Source of the DNA: Pseudomonadota bacterium
Lineage (GTDB): Bacteria; Pseudomonadota; Gammaproteobacteria; Burkholderiales; Rhodocyclaceae
Reading direction: 5' to 3'
NCBI GenBank assembly: GCA_029776255.1
Contig: JAKOTN010000083.1
Span: 61,487 to 125,486, forward strand
Length of the DNA stretch: 64,000 nucleotides
The translations under genes were made by a program, and so were the position numbers. Positions 1-8,967 of the stretch are shown in pieces. The notes beneath the pieces were generated by a model. The model searched no databases. It was not told the origin of the DNA and worked only from the letters and a program-made list of their open reading frames with translations. Position 1 is the first letter of the stretch, and each line of letters opens with the position of its first letter.

Positions 1-706
1 ACGCCAGCCCATTGGCGTCGGAGGCACGAATTTGGTTCCCCGGATCGATCTGACGCAGACCAATCCGCCCGGCCACCGGCGCGCTCACGCGCGTGTAGTT
101 CAACTGAAGTTTGGCGTTGTCGAGCTGGCCGCGGTCGTTTTCCACCGTCCCCTCGTATTGACGGACCAGGGCCGCCTGGGTGTCGACCTGCTGCTTGGCG
201 ATGGAATCCTTGGCCCACAGTTCGCGATAACGCGCCAGATCGACGCGCGCGTTTTGCAACAAGGCCAGATCGCGGTTCAATTGACCATTGACCTGGGTGA
301 CTTGGGCCTGATACGGACGCGGGTCGATCTCGGCCAGCAACTGTCCTTGTTTCACCGTGTCGCCTTCATTGAAATGCAGACGCAGCAGTTCGCCGTCAAC
401 CCGGGAGCGGACGGTCACCAGGTTGCGGGGAATGGCCGTGCCGATGGCGGGAATCCACAGGCGAACATCCTTGACCGCCACCGTGGCCACCGAGACGGGT
501 TGACCGCGGTTGTCGGCGTTTGGGCGGCCGGATTTCTGGCCGGCGCTCTCGGCGGTTTTCGGCTCATCGCGCCCCGAAAAGTGGTACGCGGCCACCAGGA
601 GGCCACCGCCGAGGAGCACCACCGCGCCGAGCGCCAGCGACCGGTGCCGTCCCTTGCCTTGTGGTTGCACGGGAACAGCGTCCGGATCGAGGGAGTCGTT
701 AGTCAT
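1..706 (-). CDS. RND-type efflux periplasmic adaptor (MdtA-like), partial
   Basis: The frame is open from an ATG at 706 to the window edge, so the C-terminus is missing; the ORF track omits it because no stop is present. The protein starts MTNDSLDPDA, has one N-terminal membrane anchor (about residues 29-47, LALGAVVLLGGG), then the lipoyl half-motif (VDGELLRLHFNEGDTV ... LLAEIDPRPY), a helical hairpin (about 120-180) and the return strand VSAPVAGRIGLRQIDPG. This order is standard for MdtA/AcrA-type adaptors that link an inner-membrane RND pump to an outer-membrane channel. The pump gene would be expected further left, outside the window. The substrate cannot be read from this piece. Confidence 0.88.
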   Translation of the reverse strand, partial: MTNDSLDPDAVPVQPQGKGRHRSLALGAVVLLGGGLLVAAYHFSGRDEPKTAESAGQKSGRPNADNRGQPVSVATVAVKDVRLWIPAIGTAIPRNLVTVRSRVDGELLRLHFNEGDTVKQGQLLAEIDPRPYQAQVTQVNGQLNRDLALLQNARVDLARYRELWAKDSIAKQQVDTQAALVRQYEGTVENDRGQLDNAKLQLNYTRVSAPVAGRIGLRQIDPGNQIRASDANGLA

Positions 707-909
707 GGCAGGACGATTTTCGGTGGCTTTCCCGACATTCGCGGCGCGCCGGTCCGTCGAATGGTCGAAAGAGACAAAAAGGACAAAAGAAACGATCCAC
801 TACGGTCAAGGAGAAATCACTGGGCGCTATTTTGAACCACATCGCCGCAACAACGAAATTAACCGACGGAAAGTGGTGTTAATCGCGTCCGGCACGGGTC
901 GGCCCGGCG

Positions 910-1998
910 TCAACGGCGCTCCAGCAACACACCGCTTTCGACATGCGGCGTGAAGGGAAACTGGTCGAAAACGGCACAGCGGCTGAGACGGTGGCTATCG
1001 TGCAACTGGGCGATGTTGGCGGCAAGGGTTTGCGGGTTGCAGGAAACGTAAAGAATGCGCTCGAAACGCCGGACCAGTTCGCACGTCGCCGGGTCCAAGC
1101 CGGCGCGCGGCGGATCGACGAACACGGTGCCGAAATCGTAGGCCGACAAATCGATGCCGGCGAGACGGCGGAACGGGCGCGCGCCATTCAAGGCTTGCGT
1201 CAGTTCCTCGGCCGACAGACGCACCAGGGTCACGTTGCCAATCTCGTTGGTGGCCAGATTGGCCTGCGCGGCACTGACCGACGCTTTGCTGATTTCGCTG
1301 GCCAGCACCCGCCGAACGCGCGTGGCCAGCGGCAAGGTGAAGTTGCCGTTGCCGCAATACAGTTCGAGCAGATCGTCGGCACGCTCACCGATGGCCCCGA
1401 CGGCCCAGTCAAGCATTTTCTGGTTCACGATCCCGTTCGGTTGCGTGAACGCGCCCTCCGGTTGCCGATAACGGAAACGACGGCCGGCAGCCGTCAACTC
1501 CTCGACCACATAATCGCGGCCGACCGGCAATCGCTGTCCGCGTGAGCGGCCGATCAGGCTGACGCCCAGGTCGGCGGCCAATTCCGCCGCCTCGACCTGC
1601 CACGCCTCGTCGAGACGGCGGTGGTAACAAAGAGTGATCAAGGCATCGCCGGCCAAGGTGGTCAGGAATTCCACCTGAAACAGTCTGGACGACAGCGCCG
1701 GACGGGACTGCCAGGCCTTTTTCAGGCACGGCATCAAGGCGTTGATGCGCGCACTCGCGGCCGGAAAATCGTCCATCAGAATCGGCGATCGCTTGTCGCC
1801 GGCGGCGAACATCGCGTAATGCCGTTCGTCGCCCTGGCGCCAGAGGCGAAATTCGGCGCGCAAGCGGTAGTGCGCAGGCGGCGAATCGAATACCGCCGGC
1901 GACGGTGCCGCGAAGGGCGCCAGCAATGCGCGCCATTGCGCGACCTTGTCTTCGAGTTGAACGACGTATCGCTCTGAATCATTGGATAAAAAAGACAT
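910..1998 (-). CDS. trmA: tRNA (uracil-54-C5)-methyltransferase TrmA
   Basis: Makes ribothymidine-54 in the T-loop of tRNA using S-adenosylmethionine. The sequence shows the SAM-binding motif [14 protein letters not shown], the [10 protein letters not shown] motif, the nucleophilic cysteine in [12 protein letters not shown], and the C-terminal HVESGVLL with the catalytic-base glutamate. The family's [4Fe-4S] cysteine cluster is absent, as expected for TrmA rather than RlmD. I chose the ATG at 1998 ([12 protein letters not shown]), giving 362 aa, close to the usual length of about 366; the ORF track's longer start at 2169 adds an unrelated N-terminus. It lies 222 bases downstream of the second GTPase gene on the same strand, so it may or may not be co-transcribed. 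Confidence 0.95.
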   Translation of the reverse strand: MSFLSNDSERYVVQLEDKVAQWRALLAPFAAPSPAVFDSPPAHYRLRAEFRLWRQGDERHYAMFAAGDKRSPILMDDFPAASARINALMPCLKKAWQSRPALSSRLFQVEFLTTLAGDALITLCYHRRLDEAWQVEAAELAADLGVSLIGRSRGQRLPVGRDYVVEELTAAGRRFRYRQPEGAFTQPNGIVNQKMLDWAVGAIGERADDLLELYCGNGNFTLPLATRVRRVLASEISKASVSAAQANLATNEIGNVTLVRLSAEELTQALNGARPFRRLAGIDLSAYDFGTVFVDPPRAGLDPATCELVRRFERILYVSCNPQTLAANIAQLHDSHRLSRCAVFDQFPFTPHVESGVLLERR

Positions 1999-2220
1999 CG
2001 GCGATTCTTTTCGGAAGGGGGCGCGAAAGATGCGTCGGACACCGATTTCATGCCCGCCTGAAAAGTAGAAGCTTTTCATGATAGCAGCTTCCAGTCGCGC
2101 CCTTCGGGAACGACGGCAGGGTAATCGCGGATCGCGGCGTCTTTCGCTTGTCAGGCGGCGATCGTTCAAACGCCCGTGCCGCGTCGGTGAAACGCTGCAA
2201 CGCCTCCGAGGAGGGAAATA

Positions 2221-2766
2221 TCAGGACTCGGACAAGCCCGGGTTGAGCGTATACAACAGCGCTTTGACCAACATGGCCACATCGTCGCGACGCCGGGCAT
2301 CGACGCGAAAAATCGCGGGAACGGGCGGCTTGGTGATTTCGGCGACCTTGCGCCGATAATCCGCCAGACCGATGGGGGACGGCTTATCCATATGCGTGAC
2401 GCCAATCGCGACGGCCGTGTTGGCGATGAACGTCTTGAAGGCGAGCAGATATTTTTCCAGACTGTGGAGCGGGTCCGGGGCAGCGTTATTGACCAGCAAC
2501 ACCAGTCCGATCCCCCCCTCGGCGAGAATATTCCACATGAAACTAAAACGCTCCTGCCCCGGCGTGCCGTAAAGCATTACTTTTTCGCCGCCTGGCAGAT
2601 ACAGCAGGCCGTAATCCATGGCCACGGTGGTGCTTTTCTTAATCTTCGCGGTATCGTCGGTCGCCACGGCCTCGGTGCTGACCGGAACGATATCGCTCAG
2701 AGCCGCGATGGCGGTGCTTTTACCGGCGCCGACGGTCCCCGAGAATATGATTTTGTTATGCCGCAT
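2221..2766 (-). CDS. MglA-like small GTPase, copy 2
   Basis: A 181-aa Ras-like GTPase of the bacterial MglA/COG2229 type. Visible motifs are the P-loop GTVGAGKST (residues 10-18), a switch-I-like TVAMDYG, the G3 motif as YGTPGQERFSF, and a G4-like VTHMD. It is closely similar along its length to the GTPase at 5572-6132, including the start HNKIIFSGTVGAGKS and the end LLYTLNPGL. It begins 4 bases after the receiver-like gene and is the last gene of the short module. Such GTPases usually switch a partner according to bound GTP, with a Roadblock protein as regulator; that role is inferred here from the Roadblock gene two places upstream. The output is unknown. Confidence 0.88.
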   Translation of the reverse strand: MRHNKIIFSGTVGAGKSTAIAALSDIVPVSTEAVATDDTAKIKKSTTVAMDYGLLYLPGGEKVMLYGTPGQERFSFMWNILAEGGIGLVLLVNNAAPDPLHSLEKYLLAFKTFIANTAVAIGVTHMDKPSPIGLADYRRKVAEITKPPVPAIFRVDARRRDDVAMLVKALLYTLNPGLSES

Positions 2767-2770
2767 GAAC

Positions 2771-4063
2771 TCAGAGCGCGTTGATCAGCTTGCGCACGAT
2801 GCGTGAAAACGCCAAGGAACATCGATTCGCGGGCGCGGCGGACGACCGGGCATTCTGGCAACTATCCAGCGCCGCGGCATCGGCGCGTTTGTCGAGAAGA
2901 CCGGCAAAACGGGCGGCGGTGAAAAAAGCGAAAACGTAACGTTGCGGAATGCCCAGTTCGGTGGCGATTTCCACTGGACTGGCGAATTTTCTCGCCCACA
3001 GGGTGGCGATGGTTTCCGCATACGGCGGCGCGAAGCAGCGCGTGAAATCCGGTATCGCGCGCAAGAACACCGGCTGATACGGATCGGAACCCTTCGGCAG
3101 GCGCCCACGAGCCGCCCAAATAGCGACGTTCCACAGCAAGTCGCGAGTGGCGTAGAGGGTTTCCTTGCCTTCGTCGTTGCAAGGCCCCGGATCGGGAACA
3201 ACCAGCACCGCCCCACGCGGCAACTGGGTCATCGAAGCCGGCCGGAGACGGTTGTGGCTGAAATCGGTCCGGCAAACGGCTTCCGGCGTGCTGGCGACAC
3301 GGATCATGCGCGGCAGACCGACGACGGCCCGTGGCAAACCGGTTGTCTTGCTTTCGCGCACGGCACGCAGCAAAGGACCGAGCAGATAATGCTCGGGGTG
3401 AAAAAACAATTTCGCCGGTGGTTCGCCGGACCGTGTGCCGGCGATATCGCCATTCGAGCCGCAGATGTCGATATTCTCACCCGAAAGACTTTCGCCGAAC
3501 CGGCTTGGGGCGTCCACGAACGGTCGGGCCGCTTGCCGGTGGGCGGCGGCCGGCGCGGTCGGCTTGGGGATCGTGGTTACTTGCTCGACGGGACGCGACG
3601 GCGCTTTGATGGCAACGGCGCTGACCAGTGTGAGCGCCTGTATCAATTCATCGATTTTGATCGGTTTGCCAAGAACGATGATGTTCGGGAAGCGTTTGTG
3701 CTGTTCCTTCGGATTGCTGGCGTAACCGATGGCGTCCTTACCGTGCATGGCAACCTGCCGCATGGCGCCATCGGCGCCGGGACGATCGCAATCGATCAGC
3801 ACCACTTGCGCGGCGGCGATATTCTCAACCAGGCAAACACGATGCTTGGCGTCGTTTTCCAGCGCCAGGCGAATTGCATACGCATCGACATGACTGGCCT
3901 GAAGCAAGAAAAGAGCGATCGATTGCCCGTCGTCCCGGTCGAAAATGGATTTTCGAATCGACGCCGCCTCTTCGTTGGTCGGTAAATGCGCGTCGACATC
4001 GGCGATCGCGGCAAATTGCAGCCAACTGGTTTGGGAATCCCCTAGGGTGGACGGCGTATTCAT
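2771..4063 (-). CDS. Receiver-like signalling protein with C-terminal helical domain, copy 2
   Basis: The 430-aa product has no certain family name. Residues about 50-150 look like a response-regulator receiver fold: strand QVVLIDCD with acidic residues, then LGKP with the usual lysine. A variable linker follows, then a region shared with the 383-aa paralogue at 6122-7273 (FFHPEHYLLGPLLRAV, RLRPASMTQLP, LLWNVAIWAARGRLP) ending in a helix-turn-helix-like stretch (SPVEIATELGIPQRYVFAFF). The ATG at 4063 is chosen because AAAGGAGT lies 7 bases before it; the track start at 4087 lacks this. Its place between Roadblock and GTPase genes suggests an adaptor or output component; DNA binding is only a guess. 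Confidence 0.7.
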   Translation of the reverse strand: MNTPSTLGDSQTSWLQFAAIADVDAHLPTNEEAASIRKSIFDRDDGQSIALFLLQASHVDAYAIRLALENDAKHRVCLVENIAAAQVVLIDCDRPGADGAMRQVAMHGKDAIGYASNPKEQHKRFPNIIVLGKPIKIDELIQALTLVSAVAIKAPSRPVEQVTTIPKPTAPAAAHRQAARPFVDAPSRFGESLSGENIDICGSNGDIAGTRSGEPPAKLFFHPEHYLLGPLLRAVRESKTTGLPRAVVGLPRMIRVASTPEAVCRTDFSHNRLRPASMTQLPRGAVLVVPDPGPCNDEGKETLYATRDLLWNVAIWAARGRLPKGSDPYQPVFLRAIPDFTRCFAPPYAETIATLWARKFASPVEIATELGIPQRYVFAFFTAARFAGLLDKRADAAALDSCQNARSSAAPANRCSLAFSRIVRKLINAL

Positions 4064-4170
4064 TAGGCGACTCCTTTCGCTGCACATGGTTGATGCGATG
4101 TGGCGACGGATACAGCACCGATGGTCGCCAGATACAATTCCGATTGTTTCATGAGGAAAACCCCTTCTTA

Positions 4171-4536
4171 TCAGCCGAGTATCGAAGCGATTGCCTTGAC
4201 CGCCCGACGCACTTCCAGAAACACCATTCCCAATTTGGCATTCGCCTTGGCGATCGCGGTGAGCACGGCGTCAGGACCTGCCTGTATCATCATTACGTAA
4301 CCGTACTCACCTTTGATCAGCACCAGCTCAAGTTCGCCACGCGTCAGTTCGCGCGCCGTTCTATCGCCAAGAGAGAGCATCGCGGCACTCATGGCACCGA
4401 CGCGATCTTCGTCCATCCCACTCGGCAATAAAGCACTAATGAGCAAGCCATCGGATGAGATGACAGCAGATGCTTCGACATCCGCTGACACACCGTTCAA
4501 ATCGCCAAGGACGGTTTCCAGCAAATGTGAGCGCAT
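4171..4536 (-). CDS. Roadblock/LC7 domain protein, copy 2
   Basis: A 121-aa single-domain Roadblock/LC7 (MglB-like) protein: MRSHLLETVLGDLNG, then VEASAVISSDGLLISALLPSG, then GAMSAAMLSLGDRTARELTRG and a C-terminal helix. Members of this family dimerise and regulate MglA/Ras-like GTPases. The start at 4536 is supported by AGGGA upstream and because the paralogue at 8968-9333 has the same start (MRS.LLET) and the same length; the upstream extension to 4677 is not conserved between copies. It is the first gene of the short module, 107 bases before the receiver-like gene and two genes ahead of the GTPase, a cvn/mgl-like arrangement. Confidence 0.92.
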   Translation of the reverse strand: MRSHLLETVLGDLNGVSADVEASAVISSDGLLISALLPSGMDEDRVGAMSAAMLSLGDRTARELTRGELELVLIKGEYGYVMMIQAGPDAVLTAIAKANAKLGMVFLEVRRAVKAIASILG

Positions 4537-4946
4537 CTTCGGTTCCCTGGGCATCAATAAAACAACCGCGGCTCGACGACTTCCGCCGCCGCCATCGACG
4601 GGTATCTTCGGTTGTGACTTGCCGCTGGTCGCCAGTTTACGGAAGGTCGCGTCGGCCGGCCATGAACTAATTGGCATTTCCCGACGTGTTGTCGACGCGT
4701 TTTAAGCCCGATTGGCGGAGAAGCACGCCAAAGGGGTTCGCAGGTTCTTGCGGGATATTGCCGAGAATTCGCCGACCAAGACGGCGGCTGCACGGCCTAC
4801 CGACGTGCGGCGGCGGCCCCAATCCAGAGTGAAGACTTTGCCCGTAGGTATCCGCGGCAGGGGGAAGAGGCGTCGCCAGCACCTCTCGCGATCACCGACA
4901 CGCGTCGGCCGAGCAGTACTCTTACGGCCTTAGCGCCGGGAATTTC
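4537..4946. other. Intergenic gap between the two signalling modules
   Basis: About 410 bases separate the end of the long module from the Roadblock gene of the short one. Short ORFs here have no recognisable domain and no good ribosome site. The stretch presumably holds the short module's promoter, but I see no clear -35/-10 pair or terminator hairpin. Confidence 0.5.
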
Positions 4947-5579
4947 TCAAATTTGCCCGTAACGGACACAGAGCGACCAGACCAGATCCGCGAAATTCTG
5001 TTGGTTGAAGCGCGGCCGACCGCGCACGGCCAAGGCCAGCCGAATGCCTCCGACGTGCATCGGCCAGAAGCTCAAACCGCTGATTCCGGCGGCGTCGACG
5101 TTTCCCCAACCATCCAGCAACTGATCGCCCAATTTGGACAAGGCGATGGTTTGGCGGTCGGCAACGGAAAGAATGTCGGCCCCCAGGGCGGCGAGAGCCT
5201 CGCCCTGATCCATGGGGTATCCGGCGACGGCGAGACAGAAGCCCATTCGATCGGCGAGCACCGCCTGATGGGCGTCGCTAAGTGTCGCCAGTAGCGGCGG
5301 CAAGCTCAATTCCAGCGATTCCAGCCGGGCTGCTCGCGGTGTGCTCCACGCTTCGAGACAGGCATGCTCCTGCAATTGGAGAAGTTGCTCGAGAGCTGGT
5401 TCATCGGTGGCCTCCCCCGTCCACAGGCGCGCCGCTTCCAGCGTGAGCAAGGGCGAAACCGGCTCACGCAGAATCGCTTGCAGGACACGCCGTTCGACGC
5501 TGTCTTCAGCGCTGGCGACAGCGCGCCATGCACCATACGGCGTCACGCAGAGATAGGAATCGGAGAGGATCTCAAGCAT
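4947..5579 (-). CDS. Unknown 210-aa protein, possible winged-helix plus Roadblock-like fold
   Basis: Last gene of the long module. Its ATG overlaps the GTPase stop by 8 bases (ATGCTTGA), implying translational coupling. The N-terminal part (VERRVLQAILREP ... LTLEAARLW ... ALEQLLQLQEHACLEAW) reads like a small winged-helix domain. The C-terminal part (AVLADRMGFCLAVAGYP, then EALAALGADILSVADRQ) resembles the strand-helix layout of a Roadblock fold, where a strand ending in DR.G is followed by an A-rich helix. If so, this is a second Roadblock partner for the GTPase. I do not recognise the family outright; the short module lacks a counterpart. Confidence 0.55.
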   Translation of the reverse strand: MLEILSDSYLCVTPYGAWRAVASAEDSVERRVLQAILREPVSPLLTLEAARLWTGEATDEPALEQLLQLQEHACLEAWSTPRAARLESLELSLPPLLATLSDAHQAVLADRMGFCLAVAGYPMDQGEALAALGADILSVADRQTIALSKLGDQLLDGWGNVDAAGISGLSFWPMHVGGIRLALAVRGRPRFNQQNFADLVWSLCVRYGQI

Positions 5580-6132
5580 CGATCAGGCCAGGATTCAAGG
5601 TGTAGAGAAGTGCCCTGACCACCATCGCCACATCGTCGCGTTCGCGCGCGTCGACACGGAAAACGGCAGGGGGCGGCAAGCGGCGGCGCACGCGCAATTT
5701 AGCACGGTAATCGATCAAAGTCGGCGAATTCGACCGATCCATGTGCGTCACGCCAATGGCAACGGCCGTCTTGGCAATAAATCCGTCAAATGCCGTCAGA
5801 TAATGCTCGAGATGATTCAGTGGATCGGGCATGGCGTTGTTGATCAACAAAATCAGGCCGATTCCGCCTTCCGCGAGAATTTCCCACATGAAACTGAAGC
5901 GTTCCTGACCGGGCGTACCGTATAGCATCACTTTTTCGCCACCATCGAGAAGCAGAACACCATAATCCATTGCCACGGTGGTGGTTTTTTTCAGCGTCGT
6001 CGCGCCATCCGAAATGAGCGCCTCGGTTGCGACCGGTACGATGTCGCTCAACGCCGCGATGGCGGTGCTCTTGCCGGCGCCAACCGTGCCAGAGAAGATG
6101 ATCTTGTTATGAACGGCTTGTTCAGACCGCAT
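5572..6132 (-). CDS. MglA-like small GTPase, copy 1
   Basis: A 186-aa paralogue of the GTPase at 2221-2766 with the same motifs: P-loop GTVGAGKST, TVAMDYG, YGTPGQERFSFMW and VTHMD, ending LLYTLNPGLIDA. Its ATG overlaps the end of the receiver-like gene by 11 bases and its stop overlaps the 210-aa gene by 8, so it sits inside a tightly coupled operon. By analogy with MglA/MglB it probably cycles between GDP and GTP states under Roadblock control. The absence of a canonical NKxD motif (VTHMD instead) is shared by both copies, so it is a property of the family here and not decay. Confidence 0.9.
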   Translation of the reverse strand: MRSEQAVHNKIIFSGTVGAGKSTAIAALSDIVPVATEALISDGATTLKKTTTVAMDYGVLLLDGGEKVMLYGTPGQERFSFMWEILAEGGIGLILLINNAMPDPLNHLEHYLTAFDGFIAKTAVAIGVTHMDRSNSPTLIDYRAKLRVRRRLPPPAVFRVDARERDDVAMVVRALLYTLNPGLIDA

Positions 6133-7273
6133 TCAGGAGCTTTCGCAAGATTCTTCCAAGCAAGGACGGGCGGCGCCCCTGCTGCGGCGGTGGCGGTGGT
6201 GGAGGAGCACTTGCTGTCGGCGACGTTTTCTTCGCGGCACCCAGGTCGTGTTCAAGCAGACCGGCAAATTGCGCTGCCGTGTAGAACGAAAAAACGTAAC
6301 GTTGGGGAATCGCCAACCTCGACGCGATGTCGACGGGACTGGCAAACGCCCGCACCCACAAGGCGGCAATTCGCAGAGCATGCGGCGGCACGAACACGCG
6401 CGTGAAATTGGGCCACGCCTTCAGACGGACGACACGATAAGGATCGGTGTCTTTAGGCAGGCGACCCCGGGCCGCCCAGACGGCGACGTTCCAGAGCAAA
6501 TCCTCGGACGCGAATGCCACTTCGGCCGACGGATCGTCCGGCCCAGGATCGAGAACAAGCCGCGTGGTCGCCAGCGGCAATTGCGTCATCGAGATCGGCC
6601 GCAAGCGTGTTTCACGAAAAGCGGTCAGGCAAAGTGGAACTGGCGCGACCGATACCCGAATCAACCGATGCAAACCGGCTACCGCCAGCGGGCGTCCCGA
6701 CGCCTGGCTTTTGACGACGGCACGAAACAGTTGACCGATCAAATAATCTTCCGGATCGAAAAAAAACTTGTCCGGCACCTGGGAGTTCGGCGCCAACGGC
6801 AAATCTTCGAGAGAACCGCAGAGCTCGGCGCCATCGTCGGTGTCGATGCTGTCACCGAGTGACTTGGTCTTTTCCGCCACCAACGGACCGGCGCCGGCCG
6901 GCTGGGCCGGCAATAAAGGAATACTGGCCGGCGAGGCCATCGCACGGGACAACGCGGCAGGCAAACCGTCGAGATTAAGCGGTTTTCCGAGAATGTCGAT
7001 GGTCGGAAATTTCGTGCCGCACTCCCTTGGATTGAGCGCGTACCCAACGACTCCAAGACGCTGTTGTGGCGGGATTCGGCGCAAAGCCAATTCGGCGCCC
7101 TGACGATCGCAGTCGACCAGCACAACCTGCGCCTTGGCCATGTTATCGGTGAGACAAACCTTGTTGCGCATGTGCCGTTCCAGTGACAAGCCAATGAGTC
7201 GGGCGTCCATGCTACCGACTTCCAGCAGCAGCAAGCTGATCGGAGCGGCCGCGTCTGAGCGGTTCTGGCTCAT
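6122..7273 (-). CDS. Receiver-like signalling protein with C-terminal helical domain, copy 1
   Basis: A 383-aa paralogue of 2771-4063. Residues about 10-105 resemble a receiver domain (AQVVLVDCDRQGA, then ILGKP). The second half shares FFDPEDYLIGQLFRAVV, LRPISMTQLP, LLWNVAVWAARGRLP and the helix-turn-helix-like SPVDIASRLAIPQRYVFSFY. A proline/glutamine stretch lies near the C-terminus. The start overlaps the preceding stop by 4 bases (ATGA) and the stop is overlapped by the GTPase ATG. No kinase is encoded in the operon, so if the receiver fold is functional it may bind a partner without being phosphorylated. I do not assign a function. Confidence 0.7.
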   Translation of the reverse strand: MSQNRSDAAAPISLLLLEVGSMDARLIGLSLERHMRNKVCLTDNMAKAQVVLVDCDRQGAELALRRIPPQQRLGVVGYALNPRECGTKFPTIDILGKPLNLDGLPAALSRAMASPASIPLLPAQPAGAGPLVAEKTKSLGDSIDTDDGAELCGSLEDLPLAPNSQVPDKFFFDPEDYLIGQLFRAVVKSQASGRPLAVAGLHRLIRVSVAPVPLCLTAFRETRLRPISMTQLPLATTRLVLDPGPDDPSAEVAFASEDLLWNVAVWAARGRLPKDTDPYRVVRLKAWPNFTRVFVPPHALRIAALWVRAFASPVDIASRLAIPQRYVFSFYTAAQFAGLLEHDLGAAKKTSPTASAPPPPPPPQQGRRPSLLGRILRKLLNAV

Positions 7274-7737
7274 GACTTGTACGAATCGGAAGGACGTAGA
7301 AACTGGCGCCTGCCCAAGACCGGTCGCGCCATGACCACACCGGGTCTCGCCACCCGAGGGTCGTGAAGATCGGCACCTTGATCGAGGCTTTTCTCGATAT
7401 AGTCCGCCAAACCGACCCGGCGCAACGCTTGGCGGTAATTCCGGAGCATGCGTCTACGCAGATCCAGACCGCACGCGCCCAGAACCAGACACAAATCGAC
7501 AACGGCCGACCCCAGTTCCTGATCGTCACCCAGGCTTTTCCAGAGCGAAATACGCTGCACATGCAGGTGGAGGTTCGCCGGATCACGGCCGATCTCGGCC
7601 GCCAACAAGGCCCCGGTCGCAGGGCTATGCCAATGCGAGACGATGTTCAAGGTTCTGACCGGCAGACCAAAGACAGCCGGAGGCGACGAAGGGCGAATTC
7701 TGCCCGGATCGGCCTTGTCGGTAATGAACTGGCTCAC
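7270..7737 (-). CDS. Hypothetical protein of the Roadblock/GTPase operon
   Basis: The 155-aa product is not recognised. It has no signal peptide or membrane segment, a histidine-containing early segment (NIVSHWHSPATGALLAAEIG) and an arginine-rich helical middle (LGACGLDLRRRMLRNYRQALRRVG). Both ends overlap neighbours by 4 bases (ATGA), so it is translated in step with the PhnD-like gene before it and the receiver-like gene after it. The short module has no equivalent, which makes it an accessory of the long version. Confidence 0.6.
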   Translation of the reverse strand: MSQFITDKADPGRIRPSSPPAVFGLPVRTLNIVSHWHSPATGALLAAEIGRDPANLHLHVQRISLWKSLGDDQELGSAVVDLCLVLGACGLDLRRRMLRNYRQALRRVGLADYIEKSLDQGADLHDPRVARPGVVMARPVLGRRQFLRPSDSYKS

Positions 7738-8477
7738 TGGGTCAGCGTTGAAATGATATCTATCATGAGTTCCACATCTTCGTGCTCAAGCCGCCGCCAA
7801 CGGTTGCAACCAAGACCGGCCAGCAGACTGCCGCCCTTCTCGGTTTCATGCAAGGTCACCAGCAACTCGGCGATTTTTTCACGGCTGTCTAGCAGTGCGG
7901 GGCCGATAAGGAAGGAGTGATGAATGACATGCAACTGACTGGTGACCAGCACGTGCAAATCGCGGCGGATGATACCCGAAAGCGCCTCAAAGGCGTCTAC
8001 CGGCATGAAGCCAATGTCGGCGTTGTCGCGCAATACCATTCTGGCCACCTGAATATAGGTATCCGTCGGCAAGGTGACAATGTCGGCAGGATCGATATCG
8101 GCGGGCTCAAGCAGAATCCGCCCGACGGTGTTGACACTGGGGTCATCGGTACATGACAACCTGACACCGGGCCGCAGATCGGTAATCGATTGAAACGGCT
8201 TCTCCGCCGCCGTGAAAACGACCATTTCGTCGCCGCTTTCGGGACCGGCGATCGCTTGAAAGTTTCTTTCCCGCACCAGCAACGACGCATCGAATGGATT
8301 GGCGTAGATCATGTCGACCTGCCCTTCCAGGATGGCCTTTCTCTGGCTGCCGAAATCGTCATACAACTCGAGGTGGATGGACATCGACAACGCGCGCTGC
8401 AACCAGGTATTGAAGATGTACCAATCGGTAATCCGCTCGGTGGGAAAACTGGGGCTGACCGTGAAATTGACGTTCAT
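7734..8477 (-). CDS. PhnD/SsuA-like substrate-binding protein without signal peptide
   Basis: A 247-aa protein with the fold signature of phosphate/phosphonate-type binding proteins: FTVSPSFPTERI at the start, a segment like the PhnD hallmark (EGQVDMIYANPFDASLLVR), then DLRPGVRLSCTDDPSVNTVGRILL and DNADIGFMPVDAFEAL. Family members are normally periplasmic, but there is no signal peptide or lipobox and no ABC transporter genes nearby. It therefore probably acts in the cytoplasm as a ligand sensor feeding the Roadblock/GTPase operon. Start and stop both overlap neighbours by 4 bases. The ligand is unknown. Confidence 0.75.
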   Translation of the reverse strand: MNVNFTVSPSFPTERITDWYIFNTWLQRALSMSIHLELYDDFGSQRKAILEGQVDMIYANPFDASLLVRERNFQAIAGPESGDEMVVFTAAEKPFQSITDLRPGVRLSCTDDPSVNTVGRILLEPADIDPADIVTLPTDTYIQVARMVLRDNADIGFMPVDAFEALSGIIRRDLHVLVTSQLHVIHHSFLIGPALLDSREKIAELLVTLHETEKGGSLLAGLGCNRWRRLEHEDVELMIDIISTLTQ

Positions 8478-8953
8478 GATCCGTTCATGCTCCGGTAAAG
8501 CGTTTCCGCCGCAAGCACCTGCTGACGGGACGGCTCACGCCGAACCGAGGTATAGCCGACAACCCGGCCTTCGCGGACGTTCGGCACCACCGTCGCATAG
8601 ACCCAGTAGTAGCCGCCGTCCTTGCGTAAATTCTTGACGTAACCATGCCATTGGTTCCCGGCTCTGACGGTTTCCCAAAGATCGCGGAAAGCCGCGGCCG
8701 GCATGTCCGGGTGGCGCAGGATGCTATGCGGCTGGCCGATCAATTCGTGTGCCTCATAGCCGGACATATCCACGAACGATTGGTTGCCCATGGTGATCAC
8801 GCCAGCGGTGTCGGTACGCGAAACGATCAGTTTGCCATGCGGAAAATTGGTTTCGATATCCGTCACGCACACCCGCCGGCTGGTGCCGTCAAAGTAGTGC
8901 ATGACATATTCGCGGCCTTTTTCGACAACACCCGACGAACTCACATCATTCAT
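8474..8953 (-). CDS. PAS-domain sensor protein (Aer-like PAS, soluble)
   Basis: A 159-aa protein with one PAS domain: GKLIVSRTDTAGVITMGNQSFVDMSGY, then GQPHSILRHPDMPAAAFRDLW, then KNLRKDGGYYWVYATVVP. The HSILRHPDMP segment is typical of the Aer-like redox-sensing PAS group, which can bind FAD; cofactor binding is inferred. No output domain is attached, so the signal must pass to another protein of the operon. It starts 14 bases after the Roadblock stop, and its own stop overlaps the PhnD-like gene by 4 bases. Confidence 0.85.
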   Translation of the reverse strand: MNDVSSSGVVEKGREYVMHYFDGTSRRVCVTDIETNFPHGKLIVSRTDTAGVITMGNQSFVDMSGYEAHELIGQPHSILRHPDMPAAAFRDLWETVRAGNQWHGYVKNLRKDGGYYWVYATVVPNVREGRVVGYTSVRREPSRQQVLAAETLYRSMNGS

Positions 8954-8967
8954 CCTGGCGACTCCTG

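Noticed and set aside
2-835. 267-aa plus-strand ORF at the window start
   Set aside because: It is antisense to the efflux adaptor, whose lipoyl and hairpin motifs are clear on the minus strand.
4667-4882. 71-aa ORF in the gap between the two signalling modules
   Set aside because: No ribosome site, no domain, and a composition typical of chance ORFs.
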